DNA from: Actinomyces procaprae
GTDB lineage: Bacteria > Actinomycetota > Actinomycetes > Actinomycetales > Actinomycetaceae
Direction: 5' to 3'
Length of the DNA stretch: 64,000 nucleotides
NCBI RefSeq assembly: GCF_004798665.1
Contig: NZ_CP039292.1
Location: 2,108,001-2,172,000 of the forward strand
Shown: one piece after another, positions 1 to 8,416 of the stretch
How positions within the stretch are numbered: position 1 is the stretch's first letter
Layout: each line of letters starts with the position of its first letter
The notes under the pieces: generated by a model
Told to the model about the DNA's origin: nothing
Database searches by the model: none
The model's input: the letters and a program-made list of their open reading frames with translations, nothing else
Program-made: the position numbers and the translations under genes

Positions 1-69
1 ACGGAACTTCGCCGGGAGGATGAGCCGTCCCTTCTCGTCGAGTCGGGGAGCGTGGGTGCCCAGGAACAA
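1..69 (-). CDS. mraZ: MraZ, transcriptional regulator of the division/cell-wall cluster (5' end only)
   Basis: The minus strand from 69 reads M-FLGTHAPRLDEKGRLILP-AKFR, the N-terminal SpoVT/AbrB-like half of MraZ. The rest lies beyond the left edge. The start is TTG at 69-67: the frame has a TGA three codons upstream and no ATG or GTG between, and a GAGG ribosome-binding sequence sits just before it. MraZ is known to bind direct repeats in its own promoter and to regulate the dcw (division and cell wall) operon. A matching repeat array lies 34 bp upstream (103-142). Identification is firm although only 23 codons are visible. Confidence 0.93.
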   Translation of the reverse strand, partial: MFLGTHAPRLDEKGRLILPAKFR

Positions 70-102
70 CGGACCTCACTCCTCTCCCCTCGACGATCCG
101 AC

Positions 103-142
103 GCACACCACATTACTCCACTTCCCTCCCCTTTCTTCCACA
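103..142 (-). promoter_or_regulatory. MraZ-type operator: four 10-bp-spaced boxes
   Basis: Read on the minus strand, four consecutive 10-bp blocks begin TGTGGA, AGGGGA, AGTGGA and TGTGGT, ending 34 bp before the mraZ TTG. Direct repeats of a TGGG-like box with 10-bp period are the known MraZ binding architecture. Assignment as the autoregulatory mra operator is inference from spacing, position and box sequence. Confidence 0.6.
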
Positions 143-224
143 ATGCGGCCGCAAACCGCGGTCACGATCGCGTCGACATGCACGACGAACTCGACTTTTC
201 CGCGGAACTACGCGCTCGTGACGA

Positions 225-245
225 GGTGGAGGAAGGTGGAGGGAA
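225..245 (+). promoter_or_regulatory. MraZ-box-like pair on the opposite strand
   Basis: GGTGGA occurs at 225-230 and again at 235-240, with the same 10-bp spacing as the mraZ operator but on the plus strand. No rightward gene follows. It may be an auxiliary MraZ site or a chance purine-rich repeat. Confidence 0.3.
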
Positions 246-382
246 AAGGCGTCCCGCGGCGGTGCGGGCGTGGCGGTGCGGGGCCGGCGCCCGCGGATGC
301 ACGACCGAGCACCGAGGCGGGCGCACCAGTGGCCGTAAGCGGCTCTACCGGTTTACGGGTGCGGTGGGGCGGTTTCCGGTCG

Positions 383-472
383 GCCGGATCCCGGCGGGTG
401 TGGGGCGTGCGTGCAACCGCGCCCAATACCGACCCCAAAGAACGCCGGATCCCGGCGGGTGTGGGGCGTGCG
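383..472. repeat. 29-bp direct repeat, two identical copies 61 bp apart
   Basis: Positions 383-411 and 444-472 are identical. They begin GCCGGATCCCGGCGGG and end GGGGCGTGCG. They lie in the non-coding gap upstream of mraZ, and function is unknown. Confidence 0.8.
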
Positions 473-604
473 CGCAGGCGTCCCCGGGGACGGCGCGTCC
501 GAGTTCGGCGCAAGGGCCGTCTGCAACCCCTGGGTCCGGTTGCGTGAGCGCTTGGGTGGCGGTGCGGGGCCGGGTTGTCTGTGTGCGTGGCCGTAAAGCC
601 TGCC

Positions 605-737
605 GGTTGGACCCCTGTCCCCCCGTTGGACCCCTGTCCCCCCGATGGACCGCCGTAGCCGCCGTTTACAGCGGTCCAACGGGACGCGAGCGGTCCAACG
701 GGAAGTAAGCGGTCCAACGGGGGCGTGAGCGGTCCAA
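605..737. repeat. Phased mirror-repeat cluster (3 forward + 4 reverse copies of TTGGACC)
   Basis: TTGGACC occurs at 607 and 626, with a one-base variant (ATGGACC) at 645. Its reverse complement GGTCCAA follows at 673, 692, 711 and 731. Spacing is 19-20 bp throughout and the orientation switches once in the middle. The flanking sequence from about 573 matches the cluster at 58.8 kb, so the two share ancestry. The transcript could fold into a long imperfect hairpin. It lies in the gap between DUF3040 and mraZ. Confidence 0.85.
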
Positions 738-983
738 CCAGGGCGGCGCAAGACCCCCTCGTCCCCTTCGGCGGGCGACAACCGGGACTCGACACCGCGG
801 AAACGCCGTGGGCCCTGGCTGCGCACAACGATCCTCACCGAGCACACGGGCCAGCCCGCCCGGAGGCACCTACATCGCCAGCACCGCCCCACCACCACAA
901 ACGACTCACACAACGCGAGCTAAGGCAGATATGGAAAGCGCATGCTCAGACGTCTTGCCCGCAGTCGTCAGCGCCGGTGGAAC

Positions 984-1004
984 CGTTTGTGCCGATCCTG
1001 GGCG
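984..1004 (+). repeat. Diverged copy of the 21-bp end of the 17.96-18.08 kb element
   Basis: This stretch begins CGTTTGTGCCGAT and matches the right-hand arm of the 121-bp inverted-repeat element near dapB at 18 of 21 positions. No second arm is seen nearby, so it is a solitary copy or chance similarity. Confidence 0.4.
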
Positions 1005-1325
1005 CTTTGGGCCGCACCGCGGGTGAGTGCGCGGCCGCGGCGAGGAGAGTTATCGGGGCCAGCGCGGTGCGTAAGATCAGGGTTTTGGTTGCTGTAGTAC
1101 GGGAGAGTCCGGGTGATTGCGGACTGGGAGGTTGATCCGGGCTGGTGCTTGAGATCCGCGGGTAGTTGTGGGGGCAGTGGGAGCACGGCCGCCGCGGGTC
1201 GGGCTCTGCCCGCTCCAGCTGATCCCGGTGAAGAGGTTCGGTCGTACAGCGGCGCAGGACGCACCCTAAGTGCCGAGCCGCCTCGGCGTCGGCATGCCCT
1301 CCGGGCGGCGAGTCATTCCGAGTCT

Positions 1326-1440
1326 GGACTGCCTGCGTCAGTTTGGTCCGCCTGGCAGGCGCCACCAGACGGTCCAAACTGCCAAGGCACGCCGCACCTG
1401 CCTCCACGACGCACCGGCCTGAAGCACCACGTTCGCGCCT
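1326..1440. repeat. Dispersed hairpin repeat, copy 1 (homologous to 52.05-52.18 kb)
   Basis: The core reads TTTGGTCCG-CCTGG, a short spacer, then CCAG-ACGGTCCAAA, an imperfect hairpin. A conserved tail follows at about 1417-1439 (GCCTGAAGCACCACG then TTCGCGCC). The same core and tail occur downstream of tsf. The intervening sequence differs in length, so the unit is mosaic. It may be a small non-autonomous element or a conserved RNA hairpin. Confidence 0.65.
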
Positions 1441-1569
1441 ATGACCCGGAGAGGAGCCTGTGGAGGAAAGTGGAGGGGCCCGCCACTACCAGAGGGGTGG
1501 GCGGCGATGGAGGGGCGGCGATAGAGGAGCGGCGATGGAGGGGCGGGGCGGGTGGAGTCGGTGAGCTGC

Positions 1570-1956
1570 TCAGTTCCGGTCCTCGCGACGCCGGTCCCAG
1601 CGCTGCGACTGCCGCTCCATGAAGGACGCGCGGCCGGACCCGCGCGGGGCATCAGTGCGCTCCGCAATACTCTCTGCGCCGCCGCGCGTGAGCATCAGGG
1701 TCACGCCCCATACCGCGAGCGCGAAGCCGAGCACACCCAGGAGGATGGAGGCGATACCGTTGCCGACGGCCACACCGGCGATGACCACGCTCAGCCCGAC
1801 CAGCACGAGTGCGACTCCGCCACCGATACGGCGTGGCGACGGCCGTCGCAGCGTCTTTTCGGCATGCTGCATGGTCTCGGCCAACGACGGGTCATCGTCG
1901 CTGAGCTGCTCCTCAAGGTCTCGCAGCACCTGCTGCTCGCGTTCCGACAATGGCAT
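1570..1956 (-). CDS. DUF3040 membrane protein
   Basis: 128 aa. The start MPLSEREQQVLRDLEEQL is the DUF3040 signature, an acidic amphipathic segment that often includes the ERE..L..LE pattern. Two adjacent hydrophobic segments (roughly residues 46-67 and 69-90) form a membrane hairpin, followed by a polar, Arg-rich tail (ERQSQRWDRRREDRN). DUF3040 proteins are small actinobacterial membrane proteins usually found beside mraZ or dinB, as here. Their function is not established, though the location suggests a link to envelope or division. ATG is at 1956 with a purine-rich leader. Confidence 0.88.
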   Translation of the reverse strand: MPLSEREQQVLRDLEEQLSDDDPSLAETMQHAEKTLRRPSPRRIGGGVALVLVGLSVVIAGVAVGNGIASILLGVLGFALAVWGVTLMLTRGGAESIAERTDAPRGSGRASFMERQSQRWDRRREDRN

Positions 1957-2224
1957 GGCACGCCTCCCTTCCGCTTATGGGCTCTCGTGGACTGCCGGGC
2001 GGGACGTCTCGGTCAAGCCGCCCGAGCACCGTCAAGAATAGGCGGTTGTCGTCACAGGAAGAAAACCGGAGCGTCCCTACATGAGACAGAACAAGGCGCG
2101 CCGCACGGATCTTCCCTCCGTTCTCGCCCCGGCCTGCGCCGCACATGCCACCGGGGACAGCGCGGTGCACCCTGAGGCCTAGGGCGCGGCGTCGTCGGCA
2201 CCCGCCGCCCGGACCGGGACAGGC

Positions 2225-3475
2225 TCAGGAGCGGTCGGCGTCGTCGGCCGACTCCCCCGGTACAGGCCGGGACAGCAGAGTCGCCGGGGCCAGAGCGGCG
2301 CTTCCCCAGCGCCGCCGCACGGCGTCGGCCGCCCGCTCCGGAGCGCCGCGACGCGGATCATCATCGAGCAGCAGCTGCACACCCTCGTCGCCGCGGGACA
2401 GCCCCTCCACCCGTACCCCGAGCAGGCGGAAGCCGCCGCCCGGAGTGGGCAGTGCGCCGAAGAGCGCCTCAACCACGGCGAACAGGTCCCGAGCCAGGTC
2501 GGTTGGCGCCGCCATGGTCCGGGAGCGGGTGACGGTGGTGAAGTCGGCGCCCCGGGCCTTCAGGACGACCACCCGCCCACGCAGGCCGCCGGCGCGCAGG
2601 CGGGCGGCGCACTGGTGGACCTGGTCGAGCAGCACCCGGCGGGCGTGATCACGGTCGGTGATGTTGTCGAAGAAGGTGGACTCGGTGCCCACGGACTTCT
2701 CCTCGTGCTGCGGCGTGACTGGGCGCGGGTCGACGCCGTGGGCGAGGTCGTGCAGGTGACGAGCCGCCGCAGGACCGAGGATGCGCTCCAGCCGACGCAC
2801 GTCGGTGGCCGCCAGCGCCCGCACATCGGTGATGCCCCAGCGCGCCAGCGCCTGCGCGCTCTTCTCACCCACGCCCCACATGGCACCGACCGGCAGCACG
2901 TTGAGGAAGTCCTGGGTCGCGGCGGCGGGCACTAGCAGCAGGCCATCGGGCTTGGCGTGGGCGGAGGCGAGCTTGGCCACGAACTTGGTGGCCGCGATCC
3001 CCACCGATGCCGGCACGCCCACGCGAGCATGCACCTCCCGCCTGATCCAGTGCCCGATGGCCACCGGTGAGCCCATGCGACGTCGGGCACCCGACACATT
3101 GAGGAAGGCCTCATCGACGCTGACCCGCTCCAGCTCTGGAGTGACCTCGCCAAGGATGCTCATGACGCGGCGGGAAACGGCCGTGTACAGGCCATGCCGC
3201 ACCGGCAGCACCACGGCCTGCGGGCAGCGGCGCCGCGCCTCGCTCATGGACATGGCCGAGGACACGCCGAAGGCGCGCGCCTCGTAGGAGGCCGCGGAGA
3301 CGACGCCGCGCCCGTCCCGGCCACCGACGATGACGGGCCGTCCCACCAGCTCGGGGTGCTCGAGCAGCTCGACCGAGGCGAAGAAGGCGTCCATGTCCAC
3401 ATGCAGTATGGGGGTGGCGGAGTCGTCCTCGCCCCAGGAGCGACGTGCGGCCGCCGCTCTCGGTGCCCTGCTCAT
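2225..3475 (-). CDS. dinB: DNA polymerase IV (Y-family translesion polymerase)
   Basis: 416 aa, normal for DinB. The palm motif ILHVDMDAFFASVE near residue 22 gives the first catalytic Asp, and SVDEAFLNVSG near residue 123 gives the second Asp/Glu pair. Steric-gate and finger residues follow in SAASYEARAFGV. The little-finger domain follows, and GVQLLLDD near the C-terminus fits a beta-clamp binding peptide. I place the start at ATG 3475, preceded by GGGAGGGA. The frame stays open further upstream but that extension has no DinB homology. It inserts bases opposite DNA lesions during replication stress. It is divergent from the spermidine-synthase-like gene across 84 bp. Confidence 0.95.
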   Translation of the reverse strand: MSRAPRAAAARRSWGEDDSATPILHVDMDAFFASVELLEHPELVGRPVIVGGRDGRGVVSAASYEARAFGVSSAMSMSEARRRCPQAVVLPVRHGLYTAVSRRVMSILGEVTPELERVSVDEAFLNVSGARRRMGSPVAIGHWIRREVHARVGVPASVGIAATKFVAKLASAHAKPDGLLLVPAAATQDFLNVLPVGAMWGVGEKSAQALARWGITDVRALAATDVRRLERILGPAAARHLHDLAHGVDPRPVTPQHEEKSVGTESTFFDNITDRDHARRVLLDQVHQCAARLRAGGLRGRVVVLKARGADFTTVTRSRTMAAPTDLARDLFAVVEALFGALPTPGGGFRLLGVRVEGLSRGDEGVQLLLDDDPRRGAPERAADAVRRRWGSAALAPATLLSRPVPGESADDADRS

Positions 3476-3547
3476 GCCCGCTCCCTCCCCGTGCGCCGGC
3501 CCCGAGCCAGTCCAGGCGCGGTGCGACGGCGTTAGACGCCGCCACGA

Positions 3548-3560
3548 TAACGTGCCCCTG
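3548..3560 (+). promoter_or_regulatory. Possible -10 box of a leaderless transcript
   Basis: TAACGT at 3548-3553 fits the actinobacterial TANNNT -10 pattern. It lies 6 bp before the GTG at 3560, so transcription could begin at or next to the start codon. No convincing -35 is visible. Inference only. Confidence 0.3.
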
Positions 3561-4408
3561 TGACACGCGGTCAAGCATCCTCCCGCATGCGTACTCGACG
3601 CGGTGGCTCCGAGCGGGTTCAGTCCCCCGGCGCGCTGCCTACCGAGGCGGTCAAGACCTCCTTCGCGACTGCCCGGCTGCAAATGCGTGACACCGGGGTG
3701 CTTCTACTACTTGATGAAACCGAGTCGTCCTGGATCGACTTGCGCGACCCCACGCATCTGGACTTCGAGTACCTCCAGCAGATGGATGCGGTCCTGTCCT
3801 GCCTGAGGGGGCGGAGCGCACCGGTTCGGGCGGTGCACCTGGGTGGCGCCGGCTGCGCCCTGGCGCGCGCCTGGGCCGCATCTCGGCCGGGATCGCGGCA
3901 GCTGGCGGTGGAGATCGACGCGATTCTGGCTCAGAAGGTGCGTGAGTGGTTCGACCTGCCACGGTCGCCGCAGCTGCGTATACGTGTGGGAGACGCCGCG
4001 CAGGTGGTGAGGACCCTGCGGACCGGCGAGTGGGACGTGGTGGTCCGCGACGTCTTCGCCCGCGGCCTGGTTCCGCCCGCTTGCACCGGCCGAGACTTTC
4101 TGGCGGAGTGTCGGCGAGCACTCGCCCCGGGAGGGATCTACCTGGCCAATTCCGTGGCGCCCCCGCGCGATGCGGTGGCGGCGGAGCTGGCGCATCTGCG
4201 CGAGCTCTTCGGCGCGGCGTTAGTGGTGGCGGATCCGGCCGTGATCCGCGGTCGGCGCCCCGGGAACCTGGTGCTGGTGGCTCGCGCACAGCCTTGGACC
4301 GAGGAGGAGCTTGCCGGGATGGAGCGTGCCGTCCGGCGCCTGCCGCTGCCCGTGCGGACCTGGCGGGCCGAGGACCCGGCACTGCCGCAGCCTTCCCGGA
4401 GCGGCTGA
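3560..4408 (+). CDS. Spermidine-synthase-like SAM-binding protein
   Basis: 282 aa. A Rossmann methyltransferase core is visible: VHLGGAGCALARAW (SAM-binding loop, about residue 94), an acidic strand end in LAVEIDA, then VGDA and DVVVRDVFARG. The preceding DPTHLDFEYLQQMD is typical of actinobacterial spermidine-synthase-like proteins. These bind a SAM-type ligand, but most are not proven polyamine synthases. The GTG at 3560 may be translated from a leaderless mRNA, and an ATG at 3587 is the alternative. It is convergent with the PAC2 gene. I am confident of the fold but not of the substrate. Confidence 0.8.
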   Translation: MTRGQASSRMRTRRGGSERVQSPGALPTEAVKTSFATARLQMRDTGVLLLLDETESSWIDLRDPTHLDFEYLQQMDAVLSCLRGRSAPVRAVHLGGAGCALARAWAASRPGSRQLAVEIDAILAQKVREWFDLPRSPQLRIRVGDAAQVVRTLRTGEWDVVVRDVFARGLVPPACTGRDFLAECRRALAPGGIYLANSVAPPRDAVAAELAHLRELFGAALVVADPAVIRGRRPGNLVLVARAQPWTEEELAGMERAVRRLPLPVRTWRAEDPALPQPSRSG

Positions 4409-4469
4409 CAGGTGAGCGCTCAGGACGGTTCTCGCGTGGACCGTGACCGGGGACGTCCCTGGGCTCGGG

Positions 4470-5387
4470 CTACTTCTGCAGGCCGTCGCCGGAGGTGTTC
4501 TCGTTCGCCTCCAGGAATGCCTCCAGGCGGGCGCCGATCTCATCTGCGCTCGGCAGGTCGAGCGTCGGGGCGCCCTCGAAGCTCAGGTCCTCGCTCTGCT
4601 GCAGCATGGCGTCGTACTGTGCCTCCAGGGCCGAGACGACGGCGCTGACCTCGGGCTGCTGCGCCGCCTCGGCGTCAATCTCCGCCCGGTTGATGTTCGC
4701 GGCCGCCTCCAGGTCCCCGAGCGGCAGCGCCAGCCCGGTGTTCTCCGCCACGGAGCGCAGCAGCGCCGCGGCGCCCTGCGGGAAGTCGTCACGGGCGATG
4801 TAGTGCGGAATGGAGGCCGACAGCCCACGGGAGTCGATACCGACCTCACCCAGCCGCAGCTCCATGAAGGCGCCCATGGATCCTGGCAGCTCGACGCGGC
4901 CGAACACCTCCGTCTGCGAGCTCAGCTTGTCCGGCTGCGAGCCGTGCACGTGCACGTAGGTGGGCCGGGTGTGTGGGATCGCCATGGGAATGCCGCTGAT
5001 GCCGACGGCCTGGCTCACTCCCATGGATACCGTCAGGTGGGTGACGGCGTCGGTGAACTCCTGCCAGCGGTAGTCGGGCTCCGCGCCGTGCAGGAGCAGC
5101 AGGTCCTCACCCTCATCGTCCTGCAGCAGGTCCAGGACCAGCTCGGGCATCGAGACCTCGCTGTAGGTGTTGCGGTCGAAGGTCATTACCGGCCTACGCG
5201 CGCGGTAGTCGATCAGGGAGTCGATATCGAAGGTGGCCAGGCGAGTGTGGGGCAGGGTCATGATGAGCTGTTCGACGGCGAGGGAGCCGGCGTGGCCGGC
5301 GTCCATGGCCCCCTCGAAGTGGTGCAGGAGCACACGCGGCGAGACGGGCTCCCCCGCAGGGTGCTCCACGGTGTATAGCGGTCGCAT
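4470..5387 (-). CDS. PAC2-family protein
   Basis: 305 aa. It matches the PAC2 (proteasome assembly chaperone 2-like, formerly DUF75) family: an N-terminal stretch on preventing loss of an alpha/beta fold, FDIDSLIDYRARRPVMTF near residue 53, LLLHGAEPDYRW near residue 93, and a C-terminal acidic helix ending in EANENTSGDGLQK. ATG 5387 follows a strong GAGAGGAGGAG, and upstream codons in frame (ATG 5423) lack a better site. In Actinobacteria PAC2 proteins are conserved but their role is not settled. Actinomyces-type genomes often lack a proteasome, so an assembly-chaperone function should not be assumed. Confidence 0.85.
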   Translation of the reverse strand: MRPLYTVEHPAGEPVSPRVLLHHFEGAMDAGHAGSLAVEQLIMTLPHTRLATFDIDSLIDYRARRPVMTFDRNTYSEVSMPELVLDLLQDDEGEDLLLLHGAEPDYRWQEFTDAVTHLTVSMGVSQAVGISGIPMAIPHTRPTYVHVHGSQPDKLSSQTEVFGRVELPGSMGAFMELRLGEVGIDSRGLSASIPHYIARDDFPQGAAALLRSVAENTGLALPLGDLEAAANINRAEIDAEAAQQPEVSAVVSALEAQYDAMLQQSEDLSFEGAPTLDLPSADEIGARLEAFLEANENTSGDGLQK

Positions 5388-5774
5388 CGCTCCTCCTCTC
5401 GCGCTCTTGGCGCTCGTGTTCATAATGACGGCGTCGCCGGGGCGGCCGGGGGCCACGCGGGTGGGCCGTGCGTCGGCGTCGGCTGTTGCAACACCGGGGC
5501 CGGGACGCGTGTTCCCGGCCGGATACGAGATCCGCGGCTCACCGGCGCATCTTCCCTCCCCGCGAACGAGCCGGAAGCGGTGCGACTGTAGCAACCGACG
5601 GGGAGATAATGGACGACCCCGCGGGCGCGGGTCGCCTTTCGCATGGAGGACCCGCGCCTCCCGGAAACCATCTCAACACTCATCTCATGCCACCGTACAC
5701 GACCCTCATATGAATGCTTCCGACCACCCTCACCAAGTAGCCGCCACCGAAGGATGCTCTCCAAGCGAGGTCAT
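5388..5774. other. Divergent intergenic region, PAC2 / HelD-like ATPase
   Basis: 387 bp between divergent starts. I see no convincing promoter pair or repeat. Hypothetical extensions of both flanking genes run through it but have no family resemblance. Confidence 0.5.
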
Positions 5775-8285
5775 GTGAGCCAGCACCAGTCTCCCGAGTC
5801 CGTCCAGTCCCCGCAGCCCGGTCCGGCCGTCCCGGCCGGGCAGCCGCCCCGCCCCTCCGCTCGCGATAGGGAGATCGCCGCGGAGCAGGCGATAGTCGAC
5901 GTGGCCTACTCCGAGCTTGACCGGCAGCTGGCCCGTGCCCGCCGCTCGCTGGCAGCCACCCAGGCCCGTGGCGCATCCGGCACGCATCAGTCACGCGGGG
6001 AGCGGGACGCCTACGCGGCCCACTACTCGGAGCTGGTGTCCTCACTGGAGGGGGTTGAGGACCGGTTGGTCTTCGGCCGCATGGACATGGCGCAGCCCGC
6101 CGGCGACGGCGATGCCGACTCCGGGAGTTCCGCCCCGGCGGACGGCCCCGCCGATCCGACCGCGGCGGGGCGGCGACACTACGTCGGGAGGATCGGGCTG
6201 CATGACTCCCGCCACCGGGAGGTGGTCCTGGATTGGCGGGCCCCCCTGTCACGCGCCTTCTACCAGGCGACCGCATCCGACCCGATGGGGCTGGTGCGCC
6301 GTCGGCACATTGATACGCGGGCCCGCCGCGTGGTTGGGCTCGAGGACGAGCTGATCGACGTGCAGGCGGCGGGTTCCGCGGCATCGGCGGGAAGCACCGG
6401 CGACGCCGGCATGAGCGTTGACGGGCTGCAGGGCGAGGGCGCGCTGATCGCAGCGATGTCAGCCGCCCGTGACGGGCGCATGGGCGACATCGTCGCCACC
6501 ATCCAGGCCGAGCAGGACCGGGTGGTGACCGGTGACGGCAAGGGGGTTCTCGTGGTGCAGGGCGGTCCCGGCACCGGGAAGACGGCGGTGGCCCTGCACC
6601 GGGTCGCATACCTCTTCTACGCCGAGCGGGAGCGGCTGGAGCGGTCCGGCGTGCTACTGGTGGGCCCGTCGCGTACCTTCCTGCGCTACGTCGAGCAGGT
6701 GCTGCCCTCCCTCGGGGAGACCGGCGTGGTCTCCACCACGCTCGCGGACCTGGTGCCCGGCGTGCACGCCCGCGGCAGCGAGCCCGCCGCCGTCGCCGAG
6801 ATCAAGTCCCGCCACATCTGGGTGGACATCGCCAGGCGGGCGGTCCGCGATTTGCAACGGGTGCCGGACCGGCCCCGGGACCTCATGGTGCAGGGCACGC
6901 GCCTGCAGCTGCTGCCCGCGGACGTGCGAGAGGCCGCATCCCGGGCGCGGCGCAGCGGCAAGCCCCACAACCTTGCCCGCGAGACGTTCGTGCTGTGGCT
7001 GCTGGAGCGCCTCACCGACCAGTTCGCCGCGGCCACGCACCAGGATGCCACGGATGCCGACACCCGCGCCTGGATCCGTGAGGACATCCGTACCGCCCGG
7101 GACGCCCGCCGGGAGATCAATCTGTGCTGGATGCCGACCACGCCGGCCGGCCTGCTGGAGCGGATGTGGGCACGCCCGGAGCTGCTCGCCCGGCTGGCTC
7201 CCGAGCTGCGGCCTCAGGAGCGGCGCCTGCTGGAGCGCCCGGCGGGCAGCGAGTTGACGCCGGCGGACATACCGCTGATCGACGAGTTGGCGGAACTCCT
7301 GGGCCCGAGCGAGGACGCCGAGGCGCGCCGCGCCCGCCTGGAGGCTCGGCGGCGCGAGTCCCTGGTCGCCTATGCGGCGCAGGCGATCGAGGCGCAGGAG
7401 CTGGGCAATGGCATGGTCACCGCCGAGATGCTCGCAGACCGGGTGGACGAGTCCGGCCCCTCACTGACACTGGCGGAGCGCGCCCGGGCGGACCGCAGCT
7501 GGACCTACGGGCACGTCGTCGTCGATGAGGCGCAGGAGCTGGGCGCGATGGCATGGCGGGCGCTGGCACGCCGCTGCCCGGTGCGGTCGTTCACCATCGT
7601 CGGTGATCTGGCCCAGTACTCGGGGCCGAGCCGGCCGCGCTCATGGCAGCATGTGCTCGCCGCACTGGGTACTCGCCCCCGCGAGCAGCGCCGCAGGGGC
7701 CGAGCGGCACGTGTGCAGCCCGCGTCGACGCCGCTGCGCGAGGAGGCGCTGACCGTCTGCTACCGAACGCCCGCGACGATCATGCGGGCCGCCGAGCGGG
7801 TGTCCGCAGGCCTCGGGGCACCGGTCACCTACCCGGTGACTTCGGTGCGGGACCTGCCCGACTGCCTGACCGTCGACGACCTGTCCCACTCCCCCGCGGC
7901 AGCCGACTCGGCGAACGCAGCCGCGGCCTGGGCGCAGGCCCTGCGTGACGCCGTGGCGGAGGAGTCCGCGGCGCTGGATGCCGCGGTCGGCACCAATGCC
8001 GGCCGGATCGCCGTGATCGCTCCCGATGCACGACGGGCGGCCGCGGCCCTGGCCGAGGATCCGGACCTGGCCGCCGCCATGGAGGCGCCGGGCGGTGACA
8101 TTCTGCGCAGTCGCCTGGCGGTGATGGATCCGCGCCTGTCAAAGGGATTGGAGTTCGACGTGGTGGTGCTGGTGGACCCCGCCGCGATCGGGCAGACCAG
8201 TCCCGGCGACCTGTACGTGGCCATGACGCGTCCGACCCGCCGCCTGCGCGTGGTCTCCCGGCTGCCGCTACCCGCCGGCATGTAG
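5775..8285 (+). CDS. HelD/HelR-like RNA polymerase recycling ATPase (UvrD-type superfamily 1)
   Basis: 836 aa from GTG 5775, chosen because GCGAGG precedes it and family similarity begins there. ATG 5754 is the alternative. The N-terminal helical pair (EQAIVDVAYSELDRQLARAR) matches the arm that HelD inserts into the RNA polymerase secondary channel. YVGRIGLHDSRHREVVLDWRAP is diagnostic of HelD rather than UvrD or PcrA. Walker A is GGPGTGKTA near residue 263, Walker B/Q-motif VVVDEAQELG near 583, and the C-terminal helicase motif is LSKGLEFDVVVLVD. HelD-type proteins release stalled RNA polymerase, and the HelR subgroup protects against rifamycins. Which subgroup this belongs to cannot be decided by eye. 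Transcribed alone, divergent from PAC2. Confidence 0.85.
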   Translation: MSQHQSPESVQSPQPGPAVPAGQPPRPSARDREIAAEQAIVDVAYSELDRQLARARRSLAATQARGASGTHQSRGERDAYAAHYSELVSSLEGVEDRLVFGRMDMAQPAGDGDADSGSSAPADGPADPTAAGRRHYVGRIGLHDSRHREVVLDWRAPLSRAFYQATASDPMGLVRRRHIDTRARRVVGLEDELIDVQAAGSAASAGSTGDAGMSVDGLQGEGALIAAMSAARDGRMGDIVATIQAEQDRVVTGDGKGVLVVQGGPGTGKTAVALHRVAYLFYAERERLERSGVLLVGPSRTFLRYVEQVLPSLGETGVVSTTLADLVPGVHARGSEPAAVAEIKSRHIWVDIARRAVRDLQRVPDRPRDLMVQGTRLQLLPADVREAASRARRSGKPHNLARETFVLWLLERLTDQFAAATHQDATDADTRAWIREDIRTARDARREINLCWMPTTPAGLLERMWARPELLARLAPELRPQERRLLERPAGSELTPADIPLIDELAELLGPSEDAEARRARLEARRRESLVAYAAQAIEAQELGNGMVTAEMLADRVDESGPSLTLAERARADRSWTYGHVVVDEAQELGAMAWRALARRCPVRSFTIVGDLAQYSGPSRPRSWQHVLAALGTRPREQRRRGRAARVQPASTPLREEALTVCYRTPATIMRAAERVSAGLGAPVTYPVTSVRDLPDCLTVDDLSHSPAAADSANAAAAWAQALRDAVAEESAALDAAVGTNAGRIAVIAPDARRAAAALAEDPDLAAAMEAPGGDILRSRLAVMDPRLSKGLEFDVVVLVDPAAIGQTSPGDLYVAMTRPTRRLRVVSRLPLPAGM

Positions 8286-8416
8286 TCGGCTGGCTGGATC
8301 CGTACAGGCGCGCCCGGTAGACCGGTACCCGTGAGCGGGTCGGTGACGGGCAGCGCCCGGAGCACGGGAGCAATGAGCGTCACACCACAAGTCACGGTAT
8401 TCCCGCACACCCACAC

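Larger units (their letters stand above)
70..1569. other. Repeat-rich 1.5 kb gap between DUF3040 and mraZ, no gene supported
   Basis: Open frames here (for example 208-828 minus) are Arg/Pro/Gly-rich, resemble no family and run across repeats, so I call no gene. Besides the MraZ-type boxes and the separately listed repeats it holds another plus-strand pair of GTGGA boxes 10 bp apart at 1460-1474, and a 15-bp tandem repeat of the type GCGGCGATGGAGG (three copies, about 1501-1543). A dcw leader of this length is unusual and looks expanded by repeat insertion. Confidence 0.6.

Noticed and set aside
605..737. CRISPR array
   Set aside because: Repeats are only 7-12 bp, spacers about 10 bp, and orientation reverses mid-cluster. 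No cas genes in the window.
208..828. 206-codon minus-strand frame in the mraZ leader
   Set aside because: Crosses the repeat cluster, low-complexity Arg/Pro composition, no RBS and no family resemblance. High-GC DNA gives such frames by chance.
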